Below, piece after piece: positions 56,209 through 64,000 of a stretch of 64,000 nucleotides of DNA. This stretch comes from Escherichia ruysiae. Lineage in GTDB: Bacteria > Pseudomonadota > Gammaproteobacteria > Enterobacterales > Enterobacteriaceae. The translations under genes were made by a program, and so were the position numbers. Every line of letters begins with the position of its first letter. Within the stretch, counting starts at the first letter, position 1. Location: assembly GCF_902498915.1 (NCBI RefSeq), contig NZ_CABVLQ010000001.1. One strand, given 5' to 3'. The notes below the pieces were generated by a model. It searched no databases, was not told the DNA's origin, and worked only from the letters and a program-made list of their open reading frames with translations.

Positions 56209-56282
56209 ACCATGTCGAAACCGACAGCCCTTCGCCATTCCTGTAGAGGGAAGCGGCGAGGGCTATTTCTTATTACAGATAT
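56183..56282 (-). ncRNA. sdhX: SdhX (RybD) small RNA from the sucD 3' UTR
   Basis: The 100 nt after the sucD stop contain an imperfect hairpin (AGCCCTCGCC / GGCGAAGGGCT) and then a strong terminator. In E. coli, RNase E processing of the sdhCDAB-sucABCD transcript releases SdhX from this 3' UTR, an Hfq-dependent RNA that represses ackA and others. Identification rests on position and structure. The 5' processing end cannot be read from sequence. Confidence 0.75.
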
Positions 56283-57152
56283 TTATTTCAGAACAGTTTT
56301 CAGTGCTTCACCGATATCAGCCAGGCTGCGAACAGTTTTCACGCCTGCGGCTTCCAGAGCGGCGAATTTCTCATCCGCAGTCCCTTTACCACCGGCAATG
56401 ATAGCGCCAGCATGACCCATACGTTTGCCTTTCGGCGCAGTCACACCGGCAATGTAACCAACAACTGGCTTGGTGACGTGCTCTTTGATGTACGCAGCCG
56501 CTTCTTCTTCGGCGCTACCGCCGATCTCACCGATCATCACGATCGCTTCAGTCTGCGGATCTTTTTCGAACATTTCGAGAATGTCGATAAAGTTAGAGCC
56601 AGGGATCGGATCGCCGCCGATACCGACACAGGTAGACTGACCGAAACCGTAATCCGTGGTCTGTTTAACCGCTTCATAGGTCAGTGTACCGGAACGGGAA
56701 ACGATACCCACTTTACCCGGTTTGTGAATGTGACCCGGCTGAATACCGATTTTGCATTCACCCGGAGTGATTACGCCCGGGCAGTTCGGGCCAATCATAC
56801 GAACGCCCGCTTCATCCAGTTTCACTTTCACAGTCAGCATATCCAGCGTCGGGATGCCTTCAGTGATGGTGATAATCAGTTTGATGCCTGCGTCGATGGC
56901 TTCCAGAATGGAGTCTTTGCAGAACGGCGCTGGTACATAGATAACAGAAGCGGTAGCGCCAGTGGCGGCAACGGCTTCACGCACGGTGTTGAATACCGGC
57001 AGGCCGAGGTGGGTAGTGCCGCCTTTACCTGGGGTTACGCCGCCAACCATTTTAGTGCCGTATGCAATGGCCTGTTCAGAGTGGAAAGTCCCCTGGCTAC
57101 CGGTAAAGCCCTGGCAGATAACCTTAGTGTTTTTATCAATTAAAATGGACAT
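56283..57152 (-). CDS. sucD: Succinyl-CoA synthetase alpha subunit
   Basis: 289 residues. CoA-binding Rossmann domain at the N-terminus ([19 protein letters not shown]) and ligase domain with [25 protein letters not shown] and the phosphohistidine in [16 protein letters not shown]. It forms succinyl-CoA/succinate with SucC and makes ATP. Its ATG overlaps the sucC stop by one base. Confidence 0.99.
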
Positions 57153-58318
57153 TATTTCCCCTCCACTGCGGCAACAACCTGCTGAGCTGCATCCGTCAGA
57201 CCTTTTGCTGCAATAATATTCAGGCCGCTGTCAGCCAGTTTCTTCGCGCCGAGTTCGGCGTTGTTACCTTCCAGACGTACCACAACCGGTACGTTAACAC
57301 CCACTTCCGCTACCGCGCCGATGATACCGTCAGCGATCAGGTCGCAACGAACGATACCGCCGAAGATGTTAACCAGAACGGCTTTCACTTTGTCGTCAGA
57401 GAGGATGATTTTGAACGCTTCGGTTACGCGTTCTTTGGTTGCGCCGCCGCCAACGTCCAGGAAGTTAGCCGGTTCGCCGCCGTGCAGTTTAACGATGTCC
57501 ATCGTACCCATCGCCAGACCTGCGCCGTTAACCATACAACCGATGTTACCGTCCAGCGCAACATAGTTCAGTTCCCACTGAGCAGCCTGCGCTTCACGCG
57601 GATCTTCCTGCGACTGGTCGCGCATTTCGCGCAGATCAGGCTGGCGGAACAGTGCGTTACCGTCAGCGCCCAGTTTGCCGTCGAGGCAGACAAGATCGCC
57701 CTGTTTGGTAATAACCAGCGGGTTGATTTCGATAAGCGCCAGGTCGCGCTCAAGGAAAATGGTCGCCAGACCCATGAAGATTTTGGTGAACTGCTGAACC
57801 AGTTTACCTTCCAGACCCAGTTTGAACGCCAGCTCGCGTCCCTGATACGGCATCGGGCCAGTCAGCGGATCAAGCGCAACTTTGTGGATCAGGTGCGGGG
57901 TTTCTTCCGCCACTTTTTCGATTTCCACGCCGCCTTCGGTGGAGGCCATAAAGACCACGCGACGGGAACTACGGTCAACAACAGCACCGAGATACAGCTC
58001 TTTAGCGATATCGGTCGCTGCTTCAACCAGAATCTGGTTAACCGGTTGGCCATTGGCGTCTGTTTGATACGTTACCAGACGTTTACCCAGCCAGTTTTCT
58101 GCAAAAGCACGGATATCTTCTTTGCTGTTTACAACTTTCACACCGCCCGCTTTACCACGGCCACCAGCGTGAACCTGACATTTCACTACCCACGGACCAG
58201 CACCGATTTTTGAAGCGGCTTCTTCTGCTTCGCGCGGAGTAGTACAGGCATAACCCACTGGCGCCGGTAAGCCATAGCGGGCAAAAAGTTGTTTTGCCTG
58301 GTATTCATGTAAGTTCAT
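57152..58318 (-). CDS. sucC: Succinyl-CoA synthetase beta subunit
   Basis: 388 residues starting [17 protein letters not shown]-terminal ATP-grasp domain ([27 protein letters not shown]) and C-terminal flavodoxin-like domain ([30 protein letters not shown]). It binds the nucleotide. 181 nt separate it from sucB, with a REP element in between. Confidence 0.99.
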
Positions 58319-58403
58319 GTGTTCTGTCCATCCTTTAGTAATCGTTATCTTTTAAACCGTAGACCGAGTATGACGTATCGCTACCGGGCATTGTCGGTCA
58401 CCC

Positions 58404-58439
58404 GTAGGCCTGATAAGACGCGTTAGCGTCGCATCAGGC
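58404..58439. repeat. REP element between sucB and sucC
   Basis: GTAGGCCTGATAAGACGCGT and TAGCGTCGCATCAGGC form the palindrome. A half-unit (CCCTTATCCGGTCTAC) follows at 58461-58478. Inside the operon, it probably affects mRNA stability. Confidence 0.88.
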
Positions 58440-58499
58440 TTCCATTGCCGAAGAGGGCGATCCCTTATCCGGTCTACAGTGCAGGTGAGGCTTAAACTA

Positions 58500-59717
58500 C
58501 TACACGTCCAGCAGCAGACGCGTCGGATCTTCCAGCAACTCTTTGATGGTTACCAGGAAGCCTACGGATTCGCGACCATCGATCAGACGGTGATCGTAGG
58601 ACAGCGCCAGGTACATCATCGGCAGGATCTCAACCTGACCATTCACGGCCATCGGACGATCTTTGATAGCGTGCATACCCAGAATTGCGCTCTGCGGCGG
58701 GTTGATGATAGGCGTAGACATCAGGGAACCGAACACACCACCGTTGGTGATGGTGAAGTTACCACCGGTCAGATCTTCAACCGTCAGCTTACCGTCACGG
58801 CCTTTAACAGCCAACTCTTTGATTTTCTTCTCGATATCTGCCATGCCGAGGGTATCGACATCACGCAGAACCGGCGTCACCAGACCGCGCGGTGTAGAAA
58901 CCGCCATGCTGACGTCGAAATAGTTGTGGTAAACCACATCATCGCCATCGATAGAAGCATTCACTTCCGGGTAACGTTTCAGGGCTTCAACCACCGCTTT
59001 CACGTAGAAAGACATAAAGCCCAGACGGATGCCGTGGCGTTTTTCAAACGCTTCACCGTACTGCTTACGCAGATCCATAATCGGCTTCATGTTGACTTCG
59101 TTGAACGTGGTCAGCATGGCGGTGGAGTTTTTCGCTTCCAGCAGACGCTCTGCCACACGCTTACGCAGGCGAGTCATTGGTACACGTTTTTCGCTACGTG
59201 CAGCCAGTGCCGGTTGCGCCGCCGGAGCAGCAACTGCCGGTGCAGACTCTTTCGCCGGGGCTTTCGCCAGATGTTTTTCCACATCTTCACGGGTCAGACG
59301 ACCACCGACACCAGTGCCTTTAATCGCGCTGGCGTCGAGGTTGTGTTCAGCCAGCAGACGACGGATCGCCGGGCTTAACGCATCGTTGTTTTGCTCTTCC
59401 AGAGACGCCTGCTGGCGTTGCGCCGGAGTGGACGCTTTCTCTTCAGATTTGGCACTGGTTTCTTTACCGGCGCTGTTGCCTTCACGCAGGCGACCAAGGA
59501 TCTGACGAGACGTTACGGTTGTACCTTCATCTTCCAGAACCGCATCCAGAATGCCGTCTGCTGATGCCGGTACTTCCAGTACCACTTTGTCAGTTTCGAT
59601 TTCTACCAGCACTTCATCACGTACGACTGCGTCGCCGGGTTTTTTATGCCAGGTTGCGACGGTGGCATCGGCTACGGATTCAGGCAGGTCAGGGACCAGA
59701 ATATCTACGCTACTCAT
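58500..59717 (-). CDS. sucB: Dihydrolipoyl succinyltransferase (E2) of 2-oxoglutarate dehydrogenase
   Basis: 405 residues. Lipoyl domain with the modified lysine in EIETDKVVLEVPA (about residue 44), an Ala/Glu/Lys-rich linker, a peripheral-subunit-binding domain (LSPAIRRLLAEHNLDASAIKGTGVGGRLTREDVEKHL), and the catalytic domain with the active site LSYDHRLIDGRE (His and Asp). It lies 14 nt after sucA. Confidence 0.99.
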   Translation of the reverse strand: MSSVDILVPDLPESVADATVATWHKKPGDAVVRDEVLVEIETDKVVLEVPASADGILDAVLEDEGTTVTSRQILGRLREGNSAGKETSAKSEEKASTPAQRQQASLEEQNNDALSPAIRRLLAEHNLDASAIKGTGVGGRLTREDVEKHLAKAPAKESAPAVAAPAAQPALAARSEKRVPMTRLRKRVAERLLEAKNSTAMLTTFNEVNMKPIMDLRKQYGEAFEKRHGIRLGFMSFYVKAVVEALKRYPEVNASIDGDDVVYHNYFDVSMAVSTPRGLVTPVLRDVDTLGMADIEKKIKELAVKGRDGKLTVEDLTGGNFTITNGGVFGSLMSTPIINPPQSAILGMHAIKDRPMAVNGQVEILPMMYLALSYDHRLIDGRESVGFLVTIKELLEDPTRLLLDV

Positions 59718-59731
59718 TATGTATCCTTTAT

Positions 59732-62533
59732 TTATTCGACGTTCAGCGCGTCATTAACCAGATCTTGTTGCTGTTTCTGGTGAACGGACATATACCCTAC
59801 CGCCGGAGAGGCGGAGGCCGGGCGGCCTGCATAACGCAGAGAAGCCCCAAACGGAATCACTTCGCGGAAATGATGCTGGCTGCAGTACCATGCGCCCTGG
59901 TTGAGCGGCTCTTCCTGGCACCAGACAAAATCCTTGACGTGAGCAAACTGCTGCAACACTTCCTGCATCGCTTTATGCGGGAACGGGTAGAGTTGCTCGA
60001 TACGCACAATGGCGACATCGTGTTGATTATTCTTACGGCGTTGTTCCAACAGGTCGTAATAAACCTTACCAGAACACATCACTACGCGCTTCACGCCCTT
60101 CGGATCAAGCTCGTCGATTTCACCGATGGCTGGCAGGAAGGTGCCGTTCGCCAGTTCTTCGAGGCTGGAGACCGCCAGCGGATGACGCAGCAGCGATTTC
60201 GGCGACATCACGACCAGCGGACGACGCATCCCGCGCAGCGCCTGACGACGCAGCATGTGGTAAACCTGTGCCGGGGTAGACGGTACGCACACCTGCATGT
60301 TTTGCTCAGCGCAAAGTTGCAGATAACGTTCCAGACGCGCGGAGGAGTGCTCCGGCCCCTGCCCTTCGTAACCGTGCGGCAGCAACATCACCAGGCCACA
60401 CATCCGGCCCCATTTCTGTTCGCCAGAGGAGATAAACTGGTCGATAACCACCTGTGCGCCGTTGGCGAAGTCACCGAACTGTGCTTCCCAGATGGTCAGA
60501 GTGCGTGGTTCTGCGGTGGCATAACCATATTCAAACGCCAGCACTGCTTCTTCAGACAGTACGGAGTCCCAGACACGGAACGCGCCCTGGCCGTTATGAA
60601 TATGTTGCAGCGGCGTGTAAGTGGAACCGTTGGACTGGTTGTGGATCACCGCGTGGCGGTGGAAGAACGTACCGCGACCAGAGTCTTCACCCGACAGGCG
60701 AACCGGAATGCCTTCATCAACCAGTGTGGCGTAAGCGAGGTTTTCCGCGCCGCCCCAGTCGAACAGTTTTTCACCAGCCGCCATTGCCTGACGGTCGCCA
60801 TAAATCTTGGCAACACGAGACTGCATTTCAATGGCTTCTGGCACCGTACTGATGCGTTTAGCCAACTCCTGCAGGCGCTTCATCTCAACTTTGTTCGGGT
60901 ACTCTTCGTCCCATTCGTGGTTGAGGTACGGCGACCAGGTGAAGGAGTGCATGTTCATCGGACGCCACTCTGCCACCACGCAATCACCCGCATCCAGCGC
61001 ATCGCGGTACAGGTTAACCATCTCGGTGGCATCTTCCAGCGTCGCGACTTTTTCCTGCTCCAGCTTGTCAGCGTAGATTTTGCGCGGTGTCGGATGTTTT
61101 TTGATTTTCTGATACATCAGCGGCTGGGTTGCGCTCGGCTCGTCGGCTTCGTTGTGGCCGTGACGGCGGTAGCATACCAGGTCGATGAAGACATCACGTT
61201 TAAAGGTGTTACGGAAATCGAGCGCCAGACGGGTCACAAAGGCAACGGCTTCCGGATCGTCCGCGTTAACGTGGAAAATCGGTGCCTGAACCATCTTACC
61301 GATATCCGTACAGTACGGCGTAGAACGGGCATCCAGCGGGTTAGAGGTGGTGAAGCCAACCTGGTTGTTGATAACGATACGTACCGTACCGCCAACTTCA
61401 TAGCCACGCGCCTTCGACATGTTCAGGGTTTCCTGAACCACGCCCTGCCCGGTCACTGCGGCGTCACCGTGGATGGTGATTGGCAGCACTTTGTTGCTGC
61501 TCGGCTCATCAAGTCTGTCCAGACGGGCACGAACAGAACCGATAACTACCGGGCTTACAATCTCAAGGTGAGACGGGTTAAACGCCAGCGCGAGGTGCAC
61601 CAGGCCGCCATCGGTCTGGAAGTCAGACGAGAAGCCCATGTGGTATTTCACGTCACCTGTGCCGAGGTGTTCTTTATGTTTACCGGCAAACTCGTCGAAC
61701 AAGTCTTGCGGTTTTTTACCCAGCACGTTCACCAGCACGTTCAGACGACCACGGTGCGCCATCCCGAGAACCACTTCACGGGTGCCGCTGTTGCCAGCGT
61801 GGCGGATCATCTCTTTAAGCATCGGGATTAACGCGTCGCCGCCTTCCAGCGAGAAGCGTTTTGCGCCAGGGAATTTTGCGCCAAGGTAACGTTCAAGGCC
61901 TTCAGCGGCGGTCAGTTCGCTTAAGAAGCGTTTTTTCTCTTCGCTATTGAACGTCGCGCGACCAGACTCGATACGCTGTTGGATCCAGCGTTTTTCTTCG
62001 GTGCTGGTAATGTGCATATACTCGGCGCCAATCGGGCCGCAGTAGGTTTGCTTCAGGGCTTCCAGCAGCTCGCCGAGTTTCATGGTCTCTTTGCCGCTGG
62101 CAAATGAACCGACGTTGAAGGTCTCCTGGAAGTCTGCTTCGGTCAGATCGTGGAAAGACGGATCCAGATCGGCCACCTTATCTTGCTGCCACAGTCCCAG
62201 CGGATCGAGATTCGCATGTTGGTGACCACGGAAGCGGTATGCGTTAATGAGCTGCAGGACTTTAACCTGCTTCACATTGGTGTCAGGGTCGGAGATCGTT
62301 GAAGAGTAACGTGAAGCGTCTTTCGCCAGGCGGCGGAAATATTCACGCGTTTGAGAGTGGAATTGATCCGGTTTGACTCCCGTACCAGGTAACTGCTGGA
62401 ACGTCGAACGCCAGTTAGCGTCAACCGAGTCAGGATCGGTTAAGAAGTCTTCATAGAGCTGTTCTATCCAGCTCTGGTTTGCGCCAGAGAGGTAAGAAGA
62501 GTCCAACCAGGCTTTCAAAGCGCTGTTCTGCAT
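59732..62533 (-). CDS. sucA: 2-oxoglutarate dehydrogenase E1
   Basis: 933 residues, thiamine-diphosphate dependent. It decarboxylates 2-oxoglutarate and transfers the succinyl group to SucB. Conserved segments are GMAHRGRLNVLVNVLGK, the ThDP-Mg loop GDAAVTGQGVVQETLNMSKARGYEVGGTVRIVINNQ, and EQLYPFPHKAMQEV near the C-terminus. It is separated from sdhB by 367 nt that hold the sucA promoter area and REPs. Confidence 0.99.
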   Translation of the reverse strand: MQNSALKAWLDSSYLSGANQSWIEQLYEDFLTDPDSVDANWRSTFQQLPGTGVKPDQFHSQTREYFRRLAKDASRYSSTISDPDTNVKQVKVLQLINAYRFRGHQHANLDPLGLWQQDKVADLDPSFHDLTEADFQETFNVGSFASGKETMKLGELLEALKQTYCGPIGAEYMHITSTEEKRWIQQRIESGRATFNSEEKKRFLSELTAAEGLERYLGAKFPGAKRFSLEGGDALIPMLKEMIRHAGNSGTREVVLGMAHRGRLNVLVNVLGKKPQDLFDEFAGKHKEHLGTGDVKYHMGFSSDFQTDGGLVHLALAFNPSHLEIVSPVVIGSVRARLDRLDEPSSNKVLPITIHGDAAVTGQGVVQETLNMSKARGYEVGGTVRIVINNQVGFTTSNPLDARSTPYCTDIGKMVQAPIFHVNADDPEAVAFVTRLALDFRNTFKRDVFIDLVCYRRHGHNEADEPSATQPLMYQKIKKHPTPRKIYADKLEQEKVATLEDATEMVNLYRDALDAGDCVVAEWRPMNMHSFTWSPYLNHEWDEEYPNKVEMKRLQELAKRISTVPEAIEMQSRVAKIYGDRQAMAAGEKLFDWGGAENLAYATLVDEGIPVRLSGEDSGRGTFFHRHAVIHNQSNGSTYTPLQHIHNGQGAFRVWDSVLSEEAVLAFEYGYATAEPRTLTIWEAQFGDFANGAQVVIDQFISSGEQKWGRMCGLVMLLPHGYEGQGPEHSSARLERYLQLCAEQNMQVCVPSTPAQVYHMLRRQALRGMRRPLVVMSPKSLLRHPLAVSSLEELANGTFLPAIGEIDELDPKGVKRVVMCSGKVYYDLLEQRRKNNQHDVAIVRIEQLYPFPHKAMQEVLQQFAHVKDFVWCQEEPLNQGAWYCSQHHFREVIPFGASLRYAGRPASASPAVGYMSVHQKQQQDLVNDALNVE

Positions 62534-62711
62534 CGTGATCCCTTAAGCATCTTTTTTATGCTTACTTCGCCGTGGATACTACCACGCACAGTGATGTGCG
62601 TGCCGGGGTTCACTTGTTGCGGACTTGTCGTATTTTCTGCGTCCGCTAAGGAACCTTTAAAAACTGTCTTAGTGTCAGGGGCAGTTTTTAAAGATTTCCT
62701 GCATTTCTTTT

Positions 62712-62788
62712 GTAGACCGGATAAGGCATTCACGCCGCATCCGGCGCTGGTTGCCTGATGCGACGCTTGCGCGTCTTATCAGGCCTAC
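62712..62788. repeat. BIME between sdhB and sucA
   Basis: GTAGACCGGATAAGGCATTC...GCATCCGGC followed by GCCTGATGCGACGCTTGCGC...ATCAGGCCTAC, a pair in opposite sense. It lies in the 367-nt sdhB-sucA spacer. I see no gene in this spacer. Confidence 0.9.
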
Positions 62789-62900
62789 GGTTTCTAACAA
62801 ACCTGCTTAATTGTTAACGCAGGCTCGATTTTCCCCCTCGCCCTTCCAGGGAGAGGGAACCGTTCGTGCACATTTTTGCCTTGGCCATCAGGCCAGGACA

Positions 62901-63617
62901 TTACGCATTACGTTGCAACAACATCGACTTGATATGACCGATGGCGCGCGTCGGGTTCAGCCCTTTCGGACATACACTGACGCAGTTCATGATGCTGTGA
63001 CAGCGGAATACACTGAATGCATCACTCAAACCGTCGAGGCGGCTGTCAGTCTCAGTATCACGGCTATCAATCAGGAAACGATACGCCGCTAACAAGCCTG
63101 CAGGACCGATAAACTTATCGGGATTCCACCAGAAAGACGGACAAGAGGTTGAACAACATGCGCAGAGAATACATTCATACAGCCCGTCGAGTTTTTCACG
63201 TTGCTCGGGCATTTGTAAATGCTCACGAGCTGGTAGATTTTGTCCATTATTCAACAAGTAAGGCTTAATTTTCTCATATTGCGCATAGAATTGTCCCATG
63301 TCTACCACCAAATCGCGGATCACCGGTAAACCTGGCAACGGACGAATTACAATCTTCTTGCCCGGCTGGTTGAGTGCCGAAATCGGGGTAATACAGGCCA
63401 GACCATTCTTGCCGTTCATGTTCAGACCGTCGGAACCACACACACCTTCACGGCAGGAGCGACGGAACGACAGGCTGGGATCTTTCTCTTTCAGCTGGAT
63501 AAGCGCATCCAGCAGCATCATGTCGCGACCTTCTTCCGCTTCCAGGGTGTAATCCTGCATACGCGGAGCATCATCAACATCCGGGTTATAGCGATAAATT
63601 GAAAACTCGAGTCTCAT
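62901..63617 (-). CDS. sdhB: Succinate dehydrogenase iron-sulfur subunit
   Basis: 238 residues. [2Fe-2S] ligands in SCREGVCGSDGLNMNGKNGLAC, [4Fe-4S] and [3Fe-4S] ligands in CILCACCSTSCPSFWW and CHSIMNCVSVCPKGLNP. It passes electrons from SdhA's FAD to ubiquinone at the membrane anchor SdhCD. It lies 15 nt after sdhA. Confidence 0.99.
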   Translation of the reverse strand: MRLEFSIYRYNPDVDDAPRMQDYTLEAEEGRDMMLLDALIQLKEKDPSLSFRRSCREGVCGSDGLNMNGKNGLACITPISALNQPGKKIVIRPLPGLPVIRDLVVDMGQFYAQYEKIKPYLLNNGQNLPAREHLQMPEQREKLDGLYECILCACCSTSCPSFWWNPDKFIGPAGLLAAYRFLIDSRDTETDSRLDGLSDAFSVFRCHSIMNCVSVCPKGLNPTRAIGHIKSMLLQRNA

Positions 63618-63632
63618 TTTCCTGTCTCCGCA

Positions 63633-64000
63633 TTAGTAAGTACGAATCTTCGGCGGGAATGCCGGGCGCAGTTTCGGTTCCATGTTGACGCTACGTCGCG
63701 TCATGGATTCCGACTCTGGCAGATACAGGGAGTGACACAGCCAGTTTTCATCATCACGCTCCGGGAAGTCGAAGCGGCTATGCGCGCCACGGCTTTCGGT
63801 ACGGAAGTTGGCAGAAACAGCCGTTGCATACGCCGTTTCCATCAGGTTATCCAGTTCCAGGCATTCAACGCGCTGGGTGTTGAACTCGCTGGAGGTGTCA
63901 TCCAGACGGGCATTTTTCAGACGCTCGCGGATCACTTTCAACTGCTCAAGCCCTTTCGCCATCGCATCACCTTCACGGAAGACCGAGAAGTTATGCTGCA
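63633..64000 (-). CDS. sdhA: Succinate dehydrogenase flavoprotein subunit (C-terminal part, cut by the window)
   Basis: The C-terminal ~121 residues only. The frame stays open to the window edge, reading QHNFSVFREGDAMAKGLEQL, so the internal ATG at 63962 is not the start. The C-terminal domain shows RFDFPERDDENWLCHSLYLPESESMTRRSVNMEPKLRPAFPPKIRTY, as expected for SdhA. The FAD and active-site domains lie outside the window. Confidence 0.98.
   Translation of the reverse strand, partial: QHNFSVFREGDAMAKGLEQLKVIRERLKNARLDDTSSEFNTQRVECLELDNLMETAYATAVSANFRTESRGAHSRFDFPERDDENWLCHSLYLPESESMTRRSVNMEPKLRPAFPPKIRTY

Noticed and set aside
59519..61831. A 770-codon open frame on the plus strand opposite sucA and the start of sucB
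   Set aside because: It is the antisense shadow of two highly expressed genes with strong codon bias. Its translation is rich in His, Arg, Gln and Phe without domains, and it has no ribosome site.
63633..63962. A separate 109-residue gene at the right edge
   Set aside because: It is the C-terminal part of sdhA. The frame continues unbroken to base 64000.

Overview
This window is core chromosome of an Escherichia species, very probably E. coli sensu lato. I infer this from gene order and from protein sequences that match my memory of the K-12 proteins almost residue for residue (ClsB, MoaA, AcrZ, Pal, TolB, CydA, SucABCD). Relative to the usual K-12 map the segment is shown inverted: it runs from ybhP down to sdhA, through bio, the lambda attachment site, mod, gal, tol-pal, cyd and suc. 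Scattered substitutions in BioC, BioD and ModA point to a strain that is not K-12. I could not run a comparison.

Layout. 1-2.9 kb: ybhP-clsB-ybhN (cardiolipin synthase cluster). 3.1-5.8 kb: an AT-rich gene for a membrane phosphoethanolamine-transferase-like enzyme, in the slot where K-12 has ybhM, then ybhL. 5.9-8.9 kb: moaABCDE with a Moco riboswitch leader, a ModE site and an FNR-like site. 9-12.6 kb: ybhK and uvrB (SOS box, DnaA boxes). 12.7-17.7 kb: bioBFCD and the divergent bioA around the BirA operator. 17.8-19.7 kb: ybhB and ybhC, with an intact, empty phage lambda attB core between them. 19.8-26 kb: ybhHIJ (aconitase-like enzyme, dicarboxylate/tricarboxylate carrier, PrpF-like isomerase) and the divergent regulator ybhD. 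26-28 kb: pgl and ybhA. 28-33.3 kb: modABC, acrZ, modE, modF. 33.4-37.8 kb: the galETKM operon with both GalR operators. 38-43.6 kb: gpmA, aroG, ybgS, zitB, pnuC-nadA. 43.7-44.8 kb: seven tRNA genes (five Lys, two Val) with tRNA-derived repeat debris. 44.9-53.9 kb: cydABX-ybgE and ybgC-tolQRAB-pal-cpoB. 53.9-56.1 kb: a long AT-rich gap and a frameshifted lipoprotein-size TPR gene, where K-12 carries mngR-mngA-mngB. 56.2-64 kb: sucD, C, B, A, sdhB and the end of sdhA, with the SdhX RNA in the sucD 3' UTR.

Several systems are complete within the window. Molybdate uptake and sensing (modABC, modE) sit with cofactor synthesis (moaA-E) and both share ModE sites. The Leloir pathway is complete in galETKM. 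The biotin ring-assembly enzymes are complete. The Tol-Pal envelope machine is complete, and cytochrome bd is complete including its 37-residue subunit CydX. Most of the TCA-cycle supercluster is present.

I found no clearly new multi-gene system. The parts least like a textbook E. coli chromosome are the two accessory slots (3.1-5.07 kb and 53.9-56.1 kb), the tRNA repeat debris at 43.77-44.3 kb, and the still unassigned ybhHIJ-ybhD pathway with a nested palindrome in its divergent control region.
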